Source: Marsupella aquatica
Taxonomy: Eukaryota > Marchantiophyta
DNA length: 64,000 nucleotides
Reading direction: 5' to 3'
Assembly (NCBI GenBank): GCA_973895155.1
Contig: OZ316899.1
Location: 13,516,001-13,580,000, forward strand
Part shown: one piece after another, positions 46,301 through 56,689 of the stretch
Layout of the letters: each line of letters begins with the position of its first letter
Position numbering within the stretch: the stretch's first letter is position 1
Program-made: the position numbers and the translations under genes
The notes under the pieces: generated by a model
The model's database searches: none
What the model was told of the DNA's origin: nothing
The model's input: the letters and a program-made list of their open reading frames with translations, nothing else

Positions 46301-46974
46301 CCCAGAAGGAACTAGAGGAGGCGCGCAAGGACCTGGATGAGACCCAAGAGGAGTTGGAGGAAATCACGAGGAAGATGGAGAACCTCCAGCGGCGGGCCGA
46401 CAACCAAACGGAGCGGCTGAAGAAACAAGCCGCAGTATTTAAGTGCTTGTCTTCATCAGGCCCAACTCCAATTGGGGCAACCAAGTTACCAGGAGTGGTA
46501 CTGGCCGAAGAAAAAGCCGCGCCACCTGCATCAGTGCCGGAAGTAAGTGGGAAGGGGAAGGGACCAGCTGCCAAACCAGAAAAGAAGAAGAAGCGGAAAC
46601 CTTCAGGGTCAAGGAGTAATCCGACTCCACAAGCCGTGGTAACCAAGGAGGTAGAACCAGCACCATCCTCCGGCATAAATACGACAATAGATCCCGCTAT
46701 CATCACAGGTGGGGGTGGTGCGGCCCAAGCCGAACTACTCAGTAATGAGGCCGGTATCCCAGATCCGCCTCTTGAGCAGGCCAGGGAGACCGTAGCCGAG
46801 GCTGAGGCCGTAACCGATTCCCGAGCCAATGCCGACGCTGATGGTGGACCCAGTCAGGCCGATGGAGAGTTGACTCAGTCAAGGGCAGGTAATCTGTCAG
46901 AGAATGAACCTACGGCAGTGGCTGAGGAGGAAGCGTTGGGGGCGTCCATTAAGGATCCACCACCGGTGTCGTGA
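43340..46974 (+). pseudogene. ORF1 of Y copy 3, near full length
   Basis: From ATG 43340: a basic N-terminal region with EPG...RRRLGR, then a helical region (MSNVNQAAHFWG...); TAG at 43712-43714 (Leu CTG in copy 2); open again at 43727-45784; a 1-nt deletion at about 45776 (GAAGATC to GAGATC) gives a premature TAA; and the coiled-coil part is open at 45841-46974, with CAA where copies 1 and the duplicate have TAA. The ancestral protein would be about 1,200 residues: helical N-terminus, mobile-domain-like region (FYLTPKVIAEVFGLP), Pro/Glu linkers, long coiled coil, Lys-rich patch and Ala/Glu tail. Confidence 0.82.
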
Positions 46975-47241
46975 TGGTGCAAGGGCGCCATTCCTTTTAG
47001 GGAGGGCGGACGTGGAGGGAGGAGGCGTGAGTGGGCAGGGCGGGCGCTGATCTCCAAGTTTAGGATTAGGATCAGGACCAGGAGCGGCCCTGACACTTAG
47101 CTTAGTGGGATTGCGGTTCCACTGGTAGGAGCAACACTTGTGCTCCTGCCTTGCTGTACATAGGTAGATTCAGGCAAGTAGATTACTGTTAGGTAGATTA
47201 GGCTTACAATGCAAAGAATGGCGGATCCACTACCAGGATAA

Positions 47242-47584
47242 ATCACCCTATTCATTAAAAGTGTATTTTATTTTGTTCACTTTTAGGCCTCTAAATGTTC
47301 ACTTTTTGATCTCTAAATGTACACTTTTTAAACCCAAAAGGTACACTATGGTATAATACTCTACACCTAAATGATCAATTGTAAACTTGAGGTGACAAAA
47401 ATGATCTTGACTAGAAGGAGTCTCATCCTAGTTCATTTACAAAAGATGAACATGGTGGTATATCTAATGGCCATCAACTTTGTTTCTTGCCTATTTGTAC
47501 ACTTTTTGAAGGCCAAATGCACACTTTTTATTGCCCAAATGTTCATAAATTGAATAATAATTCACTTTTAATGAATAGATTGAT
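47242..47584. mobile_element. MITE, 343 bp, in Y copy 3
   Basis: Inverted termini ATCACCCTATTCATTAAAAG and ATCAATCTATTCATTAAAAG (about 22 bp, two mismatches), flanked by ATAA at 47238-47241 and 47585-47588. The other Y copies have a single ATAA there (GGATAAGTACC), proving insertion. Subterminal CACTTTT(T) motifs repeat near both ends. The 4-bp duplication fits no common superfamily cleanly; if counted as TAA it would suit PIF/Harbinger, but the termini then match less well. Confidence 0.85.
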
Positions 47585-47666
47585 ATAAGTACCTGGGCAG
47601 CGGGGAGCTCAGGGCCTCTTCTTTAGCAAGTTTTTAGTTTGCACCAGCCGGGCTGGGATCAAGTAG

Positions 47667-48232
47667 TACGAGAAGCTCTCGGTTAGTCATACAGTGACCC
47701 TTGTGTATATTCATGTTTCCTCATGCCTAAGAGCTGAATAGAGTTGGCCTCACGGCTTAGTTCGCAGAGCTTGTGTATGAGATGTACTGTTTGTATGGCA
47801 AGTGCATGGTATGACTCAGTCAGAATGAGTCATTTTGCTATTTGTGTGTCGCATTAACTTGTGTGAAGAGTGCCCACATCAACCAGAAGGAAGAAAAGTA
47901 AGCAGGGGAGTGAGAGTTGGATGTGTCGAGCTGAGAGAGGTCTTAGCGGCTTAACCAAGCCTATTGGGGATCATTCCGGCGGCGGAATCCAAACATACCT
48001 AACAAGACGGAGGGGAAGACAGGGGAAGGCCTAGATTAGGCCGGCTACATATCTCATGACCCGATGAAGGATCTGTCCAGTATATGTGTGTAAAATGTTA
48101 ATAGTAGTAGTAGAAGGTTAGCAGCGTCCCATGCCGCTAAGCCGCGAAAACGGCCTCGCCAAGCGCGAAACCTGCGGGAATCGGCTTGAGCTGGGGGTTT
48201 CTTGGGTTTAGGGAGCCATGGGACGCACCACA
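47667..48232 (+). other. Y copy 3 3' non-coding part
   Basis: Starts at AGAAGCTCTCGG, the intact X target, and contains the TTCCGGCGGCGGAA palindrome at 47974-47987. No gene. Confidence 0.7.
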
Positions 48233-48237
48233 CTTCG

Positions 48238-48926
48238 CAAGGCAGCTAAGGAGGCTGAGAAGAAGAGAGTGGAGGATTTAAAGCGAAAGGAAGCTAAGAG
48301 AGCTCTGAGGCCTGAGCTAGCCCTAAACTCAGGTGGCTCCCCAATGCCGAGACGATACAATCTCTTCCGCAGCCAGTTCAAGCAGGTGGTGAGGCCAATT
48401 TGGGGCCATTAGATTACTGGGGAAGGAAGACTGAGGAGGAGAAAGGTTGAATTTGAGAGCAAGTGAAGGAGCGATTCAGGAATGGGGCCTCCCTTGATGA
48501 CAGGTTCTTGAATAAGAGGATATCAGCTTCACTTTCAGACATGCGAAATCATCAGAGAGAGAAGTTCAGGAAGTACCTTGCTGATTTGCCAATTGATTCA
48601 GAGGTGGTGAGGGAGCAGGGCTGTCCAGATGTGCTCTCCCCAAATGAGTGGGCAGCTTGGCTTGAGGAGGAATTAGCAATCCGAGCCTGGCAAAAAAAGA
48701 GACAATGGGACCACGAAATCAGCTTGGCAGAGGAGAAGCGGAAGGCTGGGGAGGAAATTGACATCCTCTCCCTCCAACAGAACCTACGGCCCAGTGGGGG
48801 GCTCAAGCAGTACGATTAAAAGAGCCACCCAAGGACATCATCAAAGCATTGGAGCGAGTCCAAGGGCGGCCCATCGTCACTCACCGCATGGGGCAAGGAG
48901 GCTCCAATCGACTGAAAGCAGAGTTC
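48238..48926 (+). pseudogene. TNPA-like gene, exon after Y copy 3
   Basis: Coding-like blocks: a Lys/Glu/Arg-rich helix (48238-48412); SLDDRFLNKRISASLSDMRNHQREKFRKYL and WAAWLEEELAIRAWQKKRQW (48463-48819); then, one frame over, GRPIVTHRMGQGGSNRLKAEF ending at a GT donor (48926/48927). The conserved-looking GR...THRMGQGGSNRL end followed by a splice site resembles plant En/Spm Ptta/TNPA proteins. A frameshift near 48810 and stops near 48410-48460 break it. Confidence 0.55.
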
Positions 48927-49588
48927 GTAAGTGCCTTCTCCCTCCTCCCTAGCTCCTCCCCCCCAACCACCTGACCTTCTCTTGCAAAGAGTGACTCAAT
49001 TTCTGCTGCCGAATGCCTTTATGCCGTTTCAGCCCGATGTTTTTTGCTCTCGGGACTGTTCTGTCCGATACTCATCCAAAGCTTTTAGCATCGGACCTAG
49101 TATCGGACTTGTTGTTATGCCATTTAGGGTTACCGGGATCCAATACTGTTCCGTTGCTTTAAGTATCGGAAATAGCATCGGACCCCTCATAAGAACAACG
49201 GGTTTTTTTAAATGTTGCTCTTTCACTCAATTAGGGGTATGGGTTTGCATTCTTCAGTACCCTAAGAAGGCATGGGACCCCTTACAAGAATTGGGAAAAG
49301 TTGGGCCGATGCAAAGACTAGTTTTCATGCTAATGGGTTTCTCGTTTGGTATTGTGATGTGTCAGGAACGGGACTGGGATCGACCTATTGGGCCGTCAGA
49401 GAGGGAGTTAGCAAAGAGGGATGGACCCTGAGCTCTTAAGCTCCACCTTGAGGAGGAGCTGGGAGAGGTAATTGGTGTTGAATTGGCCCTATATAGGTTC
49501 AATTTTTTTTTGGTTGTGGTCAATATTAGAGAGCTTTCAAGGAACTATGTTTTCAAATGCAATTTAACCCTACTTATGTATTGTGCAG
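48927..49588 (+). other. Intron of the TNPA-like gene, 662 bp, with ATCGGA motifs
   Basis: GTAAGT donor at 48927 and TTGTGCAG acceptor ending at 49588; joining gives a continuous frame ...KAEF/DEETGSDEG. It contains a cluster of TCCGATAC, ATCGGAC and AGTATCGGA motifs at about 49062-49188. Confidence 0.65.
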
Positions 49589-50337
49589 GACGAGGAGACA
49601 GGGTCTGATGAGGGTGAGGAGGGTGAGGGAGAGGAGGGTGAGGGTGAGGAGGAGGGTGATGGTGAAGAAGGAGAGGATGGCGAGGGAGAGGAGGGAGATG
49701 ATTCTGAGGCGTCTGTGCCCTTAGAGGGTGCGGCAGAGCGATCGGGGAGGGTGCCCCGAGTTACCCCTACCCCTGTAGTCCCTCATGTTGCCCCCACATC
49801 AGCACAGAGGGGTAGGTCACATGGTGTTCATGGTGTGGCCTCCCATCAGTCGGGAGTGTCACGGAGTGTGAGGCCCAGCCCCTCAGGGGGTAGTAGAGGT
49901 GGCGCGGGACCAGGCCATTGCTCTGGAGTACTATCCGATACACCTGGCTCTTCTCGACGAGTGGGTCGTGACATGGAGGATGGTGGCTCTAGGGGGCGAG
50001 CGCCATCACGTGAGTATGGTGGGAGTACCGCACGGCATGGGCCACAGACAGCATTTGCAGGGGATGCATCCCATCACTCTCAAGGTCTACCAAAGGGGGA
50101 GATGGCTCCTTCCACTCTGCCATGTCAGGGGGTTTAGAGGCATCTATTGCACCTCAGCATCCTAGCGGTGCATCTAGTGGGTCAGGGTCCCGGCCAGCAT
50201 CAGGCCAACCCACTGGTGAGCAGGTGGTTGCCACGGTTGTGGGCAGCCAGAGAGAGGAGGGGTCTTGTGTTCCTGGACCTGTACCACCCCCTCGTTCTCG
50301 CCCGAAGAAGAAGAAGGGACGCAACACACCTTTTTAG
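49589..50337 (+). pseudogene. TNPA-like gene, last exon: acidic repeat and Ser/Gly/Pro-rich tail
   Basis: It starts with an Asp/Glu/Gly-rich run (about 45 residues), then a Pro/Ser/Arg-rich region open to 50137; the frame at 50122-50337 continues with a basic tail ending RPKKKKGRNTPF. A frameshift of one or two bases near 49900-50120 is likely. Function is unknown beyond the CACTA context. Confidence 0.5.
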
Positions 50338-50630
50338 AGCTTAGTGGCATGAGCTAGATATGTAGTGCATGGTAGCTTTTATACTAGCATATATATGTAC
50401 CATCTAGTATAGTAAGCTACCTAGGCTACTACATATTGTACATACCAGGGGGTTTCCCTTTTTGAATATGACATTTTGAGCTTGTACATATAACATTCTT
50501 TTGCATCAATCATAATTTAACCCAATTTGGCCCATTTCACCATGAAACTAACCCTAAACCCTCAAATACCAACCCCATGAGGCCCACTCTTCTATCAAGA
50601 AAGAATCACCCTTGTCCGTTACTAGTCCAA
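50338..50630. other. CACTA non-coding sequence after the TNPA-like gene
   Basis: A/T-rich, no gene seen; probably 3' UTR of the TNPA-like transcript. Confidence 0.4.
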
Positions 50631-51217
50631 TGCAATATACATCGGAAAAACACCTAATTATCCCATGCTTTCAGTATCGGGACATCCGATACTCTGCTCT
50701 TCGAAAAGTCCTATACTAAATGCATCGGACCCCTCGTCCAGCAAGCATGACAAAATTCCAATGTCCGATACCGACCACTTTGGACCATCCAATATAAAAA
50801 CAATCGGATTGTCTGATACATGCAACATTGGACCTTCCGATCTGTAATCCAACGGATGTTGTGATACTAAACGCATCGGAAACTCCGATGCTATAAATTA
50901 CGCACATTGCGAAGCTCTAGGTAACAGAAATTCTGATATGATATGTATTGGACGCCAAGTTTTGCGATTAAGGTCACCCAAGTGGATATCCGACTCTCTT
51001 TACATCGGATACAAAATAGTCCAAAATGGTTTGCTTCGGAAATACCGATGTAGAGAGAAACGGAAATTTTGAAGGTTGTCCGATGGTCGGTGTCCGATAT
51101 GTGGAGAATGGGAACATACGAAGCGGGTTACATCGGAAGTACCAAATTTAGTGTGCAACTTTCGTGAAGGGATCCGATGGAGATGGCATCGGATAAAGGC
51201 CCGAAAATGTACTAGTG
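50631..51217. repeat. CACTA right subterminal repeats and terminal inverted repeat
   Basis: About 15 ATCGGA/TCCGAT motifs in both orientations between 50641 and 51195, ending in the inverted CACTAGTACATTTT terminus (51204-51217). Confidence 0.85.
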
Positions 51218-52085
51218 GTCTCCGGACAGGTTCCGGATCTTTGACTGGATCCGGTTCTGGACTTTGAACTAACCTCTTCCGGATCCTGGGAGGTCGCACT
51301 TCAACAATCGGCTCTTCTTCTGATTCTATCCCCTCTGATTGCTACCGGTCTGGATCTCCAAGTTGAGCCAACATGGCTTGGTTCTCATACTCCTCTGCTT
51401 CTTTGTCTGTCAGCACCGGGTCCATGGAGTACAGGTTAGCCAGTTAGCACAAAAGGGAGGTGGGGGTCTTCAAATAAAGATTTTGGACTTCCTTAGCAAT
51501 GACCTCCTCCAACACCTTCGCCCAAGAAATCTTCTTCTCACCAACGTAGGAAGCGGCAATGGTATTCCCAATCCGGATTGTAACTTGGCGAGGTTTGGCA
51601 CGGGATAGAATTGGAAACAGGATGGACAGGACATCAAAAAACTCCTCATTACAACACTGAGACACCTTCCAACCATCCTTTAGATCTACTTTGCCATCAA
51701 AATAGTTGTTGGCAAAATTCTCCTTCAAAGTTAGAAAGCTCTCTCCTTTCAATGGCACATCCAACAATGATGAAATGACAACCGCTGTCCACTTTTCCGG
51801 ATTTCCTCTAATAGAATCCAGAAATTCCAAAGTAAGTGTCGCACAATTCCGGACCTCCTTCACAAACACTACACTCTGGTAACCCCATGGTAACTCAAGT
51901 AGCTTCGCACAGCCCCTCACCTCTAAATTGTTATGAAGTCGGGCCTTCCTTTCCGGATCCGACGGGATCTTGGGTCGCAATGGTTTCTCATTAACCATGA
52001 CAGTCTGCTCCTTGGTCGTACGCTTAGGCATCGTCCGGATTCCGGATTTGTCTAGGGAAAAATCCGGATCCTTTCTCTTCACCAT
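51218..52085 (-). pseudogene. ORF3 N-terminal half in the G LTR
   Basis: ATG at 52085; a basic N-terminus, then a globular domain (about residues 50-205) with LLELPWGYQS, TLTLEFLDSI, WTAVVISSLLDVPLKG and RIGNTIAASYVGEKKISWAKVLEE segments. Spacing of LPW, a hydrophobic helix and L-x-VP-x-x-G parallels ORF1 (LPWL...FVGS...FGLPIG) and ORF2 (LPWN...FVKN...FGLPEG). TAA at about 51442 and TAG at about 51345 interrupt it. The frame then runs in phase into 27057-26270 across the CACTA. The domain looks plant-mobile-domain-like; function unknown. Confidence 0.7.
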
Positions 52086-52478
52086 GATGAGGCGATGGAG
52101 AGAAAGAAACCAAATTAAAAATCCCTTTACAAAAATCCAAAAATCTCAAATCTAAAAATTGGAATCAAGTCGCCACTTCCCCACTCAATCGAACGATCAC
52201 CCACTTCCCTTGTAACCAGTTCCTCATGACTAATGCCTAAAATTGGCAGCCTCGTCCGGCTCTATTCTCTCCAATCCTTCAGACTAAAGATTTCCGCAAC
52301 ATCTCAATGTGTGGACTGTAGCCCGAACAATCACCTTAAGAACTTGGAAACCAAGTCTCAGTCTCCGGCCGAATGCTCAACTTATGGTTTTATCTTCATT
52401 CTCATACGCCTTCTCTCATGGTGCGACTATACCAGTATTTTAAAGTTCCAAAAAGAGTGTTATCCGGATATGTCCGGA

Positions 52479-52485
52479 TTTTATA
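52479..52485 (-). promoter_or_regulatory. TATA box of the G LTR
   Basis: TATAAAA on the minus strand (in AGTATAAAATCCGG), about 395 nt before the ORF3 start codon. X has AGTATAAAAGGGG at the same relative place, upstream of its LTR ORF. Confidence 0.5.
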
Positions 52486-52605
52486 CTATAAACTAGACTT
52501 TGTAGCCATTTCTGGATTTATTATACTCCATTAACCTGGTAAAGAGACAAAAATTTCAAAAAAATTCACTTTTTAATTTCTTTGGACATATCCATGATAT
52601 CACAA

Positions 52606-52714
52606 AGTACGTCCTCCCCGGATGGCCTATCCGGGCCTGGACCATAAGGGAGCTTGGCATCAGAGTTAGTGATGCTAGAGCTAAGTGTTAAGGTAGTTGA
52701 GTTCTGCGACTTGC
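52606..52714 (-). repeat. H 3' LTR, ~109 bp
   Basis: Similar along its length to 60029-60140. On the minus strand it starts TGCAAGTCGCAG right after the purine tract AAGGGGGG and ends GGACGTACT. Confidence 0.72.
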
Positions 52715-53133
52715 ACCCCCCCTTAAAAATGGTCACATCCGCGTGACCTCAGTAAACATTCCAGCACGCGTAGACCACTTTAGGCCTTAAAAACATTTAT
52801 GAGGTAACAAATGGTTTGCCCATAAGGCTGATGCAAACCAGGTTGGTATGCGCATTCCAACCTGTCCCACTTATCCAAGTAGGATGCCAGTCCAAGCGGG
52901 TAAGCTAACTCCAAACTTGTTGGAGCCATTTTTCTCTCCTTGGGGTACTCCCCTTTGGTTCCAACCAGCCCGCCCACGGATTTGAGGTGGGGACCATCAA
53001 CTTCCACTTGCAAAAAGCAACTTGGCCGCCCAACAACCTCTAGCGCCCACACAATCCAACTTTACCTCAAGAGGCCGGGAGGAGTGAAACTAGGATACAA
53101 CTCACAAAGGTAGCTACAACTGCCTGTACCAGT

Positions 53134-54375
53134 TCACAACGGCGGTAGGTCGCTTTGCTTACGATAGCTTCCAAGGACCTCTGGGGCATTACCCAAATTT
53201 ACTTCCGGTTCCCAAGTACTCTTGGCTTGATCATAGCCAGCCCACTTCACCAAATACTCTAAGATTTGCCTTCCCAACTTGCATTTGTAATGGTGGTCCA
53301 AAATTGGCTCCACCTCAAACTCCTCAACGTCCTCCACCAGCATGGCGTCCGGACGCAAGACCTGATCTCGGATGGGATCATTGTCTTTGACAAACTTCTT
53401 GAGTCGGCTAACATGGTAGCTTTTGCCTACGCCCATTTCCTTGGGTGTCTCCAACACCATCAAAACCGGATTATCCTTGTGAGCCCATTGTATGATGCAA
53501 TACAACCCCGCATATCTGGGAGCCAGCTTACTAATTATGTTCCCATGGTATTGTTCAAGTCTCAACTGCAACCAGATGCTCTCCCCAATTTCAAAGCTTA
53601 CCTAGCGTCGATGTTTATCCCCTTGCTCCTTGTACCAACTTTGGGCAAGGGTCATACCCTTGGTAGCCGCTTCCACAACTAGGCGCCGCTCTCAAATAAA
53701 ATTGCCCGCAGAAGGAACCTTGCTTTTTGTCCGCCAAGCTTCCGGATTTATGAACCAGGAGGGCGCCCTTGGCGTCCTCCCTATGGCCAACACAAATGGC
53801 GCAAACCTCATCGCCGAATGCCTGGTCGAGTTATACTTAAACTTGGCCATTGTTAAGTGCTTTGCCCAATCCTTTTGATTGGCCATCACAAAGTTACGCA
53901 AGTAGTTCTCCATGATACCGTTCACGCGTTCCATTTGGCCATCCGTCTTGTGATGAAACGCTGATCCTCTAGTAAGGTCTATTCCGGATAACCAGAAGAC
54001 CGCCTTCCAGAAATGGCCCATGAACTTGGTATCGCGATTGGACAAGATATGCAACGACAATCCCCATTGTCGGAAGATATTGTCAAACACTAGACCGGCA
54101 ACCTCTCGGGCCAAAACCATTTTTGTAGTCGGTAAGAAATATGCCATCTTGGAAAAATGATCCATGATTGTTAAGATAGAGTTACTACCGTGGGACTCAT
54201 GTAACCCAACAATGAAGTCCATGGAGATGGACTCCCATGGAGCCACAACTACTGGTAAGGGTTGCAAAAGTCCTCCTTTTGCCCTATAGACAATTTGGTT
54301 CTTTTGGCACGAGTAACTATGCATGTGGCAAAGAACCGATTGCTTCATGTCCGGCCAATACACATCTTGCAACAT
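53134..54375 (-). pseudogene. H integrase and chromodomain
   Basis: 54375-53692 holds the integrase core with MDFIVGL, SNRDTKF (normally SDRD, so the second catalytic Asp is Asn) and the HHKTDGQMERVN Glu block. 53571-53134 holds the C-terminal domain (PRYAGLYCI) and a chromodomain with EYLVKWAGY...STWEPE. The chromodomain marks it as a chromovirus and is thought to direct integration to marked chromatin. A frame break separates the two parts. Confidence 0.88.
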
Positions 54376-54618
54376 GCTGCAATATGTAGCAGCTTGTCCG
54401 CCATGCCCTCCCTAGGGCAAGTCATGGTACTTTTGCAGAACCTCTATCCTTAGAGACTATGGGATGTACACACGCCTCTACTTGTATCGCCATAACTGGA
54501 CATTATGCGCGATATCCAACCCCAATGAAACGTGCCTCACCTTGTCTTGGCTACCCCCATTGCTTTGCCATTCCTTGGCTAACCTGTCCTTCCCATACGC
54601 CTTGGCCAGAACCTTTGG

Positions 54619-56157
54619 TCACTCGGATTTGAGCATTGTGATCCCATTGACACAATGATGGTCCCTACGCGATAACCCGTCAGTTGCCGTATTTGTCTTC
54701 CCAAGAGCGTGACAGACTTTGAAATCAAAATCTGCCAAGAACATCTGCCAGTGCATTTTCTTGGGGTTCAGTCTTGGCTTAAAACTGAAGTACTCCGTCG
54801 ACAAGCTATTTGTGTCTATTACCACTTTGGGACAGTTCTTAAGGTAAATCTCCCACTTCTTCAACGTGTAGATCACTGCATATATTTCCCTTTCCGATGT
54901 GATCCAATGATTTTCCAACTTACATGACTCAAAGGCCACAAGACACCCATCTTGGTGAAGACAAGTGCCAATGGCATAATCGCTCGCATCTGTCCAAATC
55001 TCAAACGGCTTCCCCATCTCGGGTAACTTTAGAACGGGTGGCGTTATCATTAGCCGCTTGAGTTCTAGGAATGCTAACTCGCAATCCTGTGTCCACACAA
55101 ACACATTGTTTTTCATCGTTAGCGCGTTTAGGGGCCTCACGATCCTTGCTTAGTCTTCCATGTATCTCTGATAGAACCCCATAAATCCTAAGAAGACTCT
55201 AACCTGCCTTACATTGGACGGGCCCTCCCATTCTTTGATCTCCTTAAGCTTGTCCTGACTAGGCGTAATCCCCTTTGGGGTAAAGGTATGATCGAGGAAC
55301 TAAACCTTGTTCATTGCAAACTTGTATTTGCTAGGTTTAGCAAAGAGACAAGCATTACAAAGGCAAGAGGGCACTTCCCTAAGCAACTGCTCATGTTCCT
55401 CCAACGTTTTCAAGTAGATTAGGATGTCGTCAATAAAGACAACCACTCCTTGGTCCAACAAGTCATGAAAGATGGTATTCATCATCTTCATGAACGTTGC
55501 AGTTGCATTACACAACCCGAACGGCATAACCAAAAATTCATAGGATCCAAACCTTGTGCGCATTGCGATCTTATACTTATCTCCCTTAGCCATGCAGATC
55601 TAGTAATACCCAGACCGCAAGTCCACCTTTGAAAACTTCTTAGCCCCGGAGAGGAAATCAAAGAGGTCATCCATATGAGGTAACGGGTACTTGTTCTTTC
55701 CCGTCTGCTTATTGAGGGCTCGATAATTTGTGCACAATCTCAAAGTACCATCCTTTTTGGACACAAACAGCGCGAGCGCCCCATAAGGGCTCTTACTAGG
55801 CCGAATGAAGCCTTGGTTGATTAACTCTTCCAAGGCGTTCTTCAACATCATTTATTTGTTCATGTTCAGACATATAAGGAGCTTTAGCCTGAGGAGCCAA
55901 ACCTGGCTCCAACTCAACTTGGTGATCCACTTCTCTCCACGGGGTAAACCTTTAGGTAGCTTTTGCAAGAGCACATCATAGAGTTCCTCTAAAATTTCAG
56001 GAATTTGACCGCAGTCGGGCCCAACCTTAGCTGACTTAACCTTCGGCTGCGAAGCAGCCTCCTTAACTGGGTGGAGTTGAAAGACGAAACATTCATGTCC
56101 ACCCTTGAAGTCTTTCCACCATTGCTTTGCCAATACACACGGAGATAACCCCGACAC
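54619..56157 (-). pseudogene. H reverse transcriptase and RNase H
   Basis: RT pieces at 56157-55852 (before the fingers), 55851-55600 ([10 protein letters not shown]...[12 protein letters not shown]...[11 protein letters not shown]) and 55593-55300 (MPFGLCNATATF, catalytic FIDDILIY). RNase H is at 55140-54619 (WTDASDYAIG, SEREIYAVIY). Stops between pieces (for example after GYY at about 55600 and near 55297). Confidence 0.88.
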
Positions 56158-56162
56158 TTTAC

Positions 56163-56588
56163 TTACTTTGAGAATCTTTTTTTATTTTTGGTAATTTTGT
56201 GTACAATGATGGGCTCACTGCCCTTATTGGGAAAATTGAGCACTTCATTCCCCGGTATCAAGGTAACATTGTGCTTTCTGAGATAACCTACCAACAAAAT
56301 GAAGTCTACGGCTAGACCATCTAGAACGTAGAACATCTCATGACTAACAAAATTTTGTTGTTTGCCTATGACCTCTACACAAAGTCTGTGTACCACTCTT
56401 GACACTATCCCTTTCATGTCGTTGGCAAACTTGCACACTAACAGTTGTAGTAGCTCTTGCACGTCCACCCCAAGACATGTCACCGCCTGCCCACTTATGA
56501 AGTAGGCGGACGCCCTTGTATCCACCAATGCAACACCCAGGTTACCGTTAAAAGTGACATTCACAAAAATCACCTTTTTAGGATCCAT
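56163..56588 (-). pseudogene. H aspartic protease
   Basis: Retropepsin-like fold signature ALVDTRASAYFI, where the active-site triplet is D-T-R instead of D-T-G, so the enzyme would be inactive. The downstream ILLVGYLRKHNV block fits the flap/helix region. Confidence 0.8.
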
Positions 56589-56689
56589 TATCTTGACCTT
56601 AGGTACTTTCTCTCACAACAACACCTTCTCTCCGATAGGAACATCCCCTATAGGGACCTCATCAACTACTAAGGGTTTGGTTAGAGCGA

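Larger units (their letters stand above)
43225..48232 (+). mobile_element. Y copy 3: complete solo-LTR-like unit, carries a MITE
   Basis: It starts TGTGATGCCTAG and ends GGACGCACCACA, flanked by CTTCG at 43220-43224 and 48233-48237. Length is 5,008 bp, or about 4,661 bp without the MITE and its duplication. No X insertion: the site reads GTAGTACGAGAAGCTCTCGG (about 47660-47679). This copy defines both ends of Y. No primer site, gag or pol lies inside. Confidence 0.88.
27058..51217. mobile_element. CACTA (En/Spm) DNA transposon, 24,160 bp with nested insertions
   Basis: The termini are inverted repeats beginning CACTAGTACATTTT (27058-27071 and, inverted, 51204-51217), flanked by the 3-bp target duplication GTC (27055-27057, 51218-51220). 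CACTA ends plus a 3-bp duplication are diagnostic of the superfamily. Inside are a TNP2-type transposase (minus), a TNPA-like gene (plus), dense subterminal ATCGGA/TCCGAT repeats, and later insertions Y2, LINE and Y3. Without those three the element would be about 11-12 kb, a usual autonomous CACTA size. It inserted into ORF3 of the G LTR. Confidence 0.93.
51218..52600 (-). repeat. G 5' LTR, 5' portion, with the ORF3 N-terminal half and promoter
   Basis: Continuation of the G LTR beyond the CACTA. It holds ORF3 to its start at 52085 and U3-like sequence with a TATA box at 52485-52479. The LTR start is not resolved: it is either just left of the H insertion (52601) or continues at 60146. Confidence 0.65.

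Noticed and set aside
48218-48412. A gene starting MGRTTLRKAAKE
   Set aside because: Its start codon and first codons are the last bases of Y3; the rest belongs to the TNPA-like exon. A chance fusion at an insertion edge.
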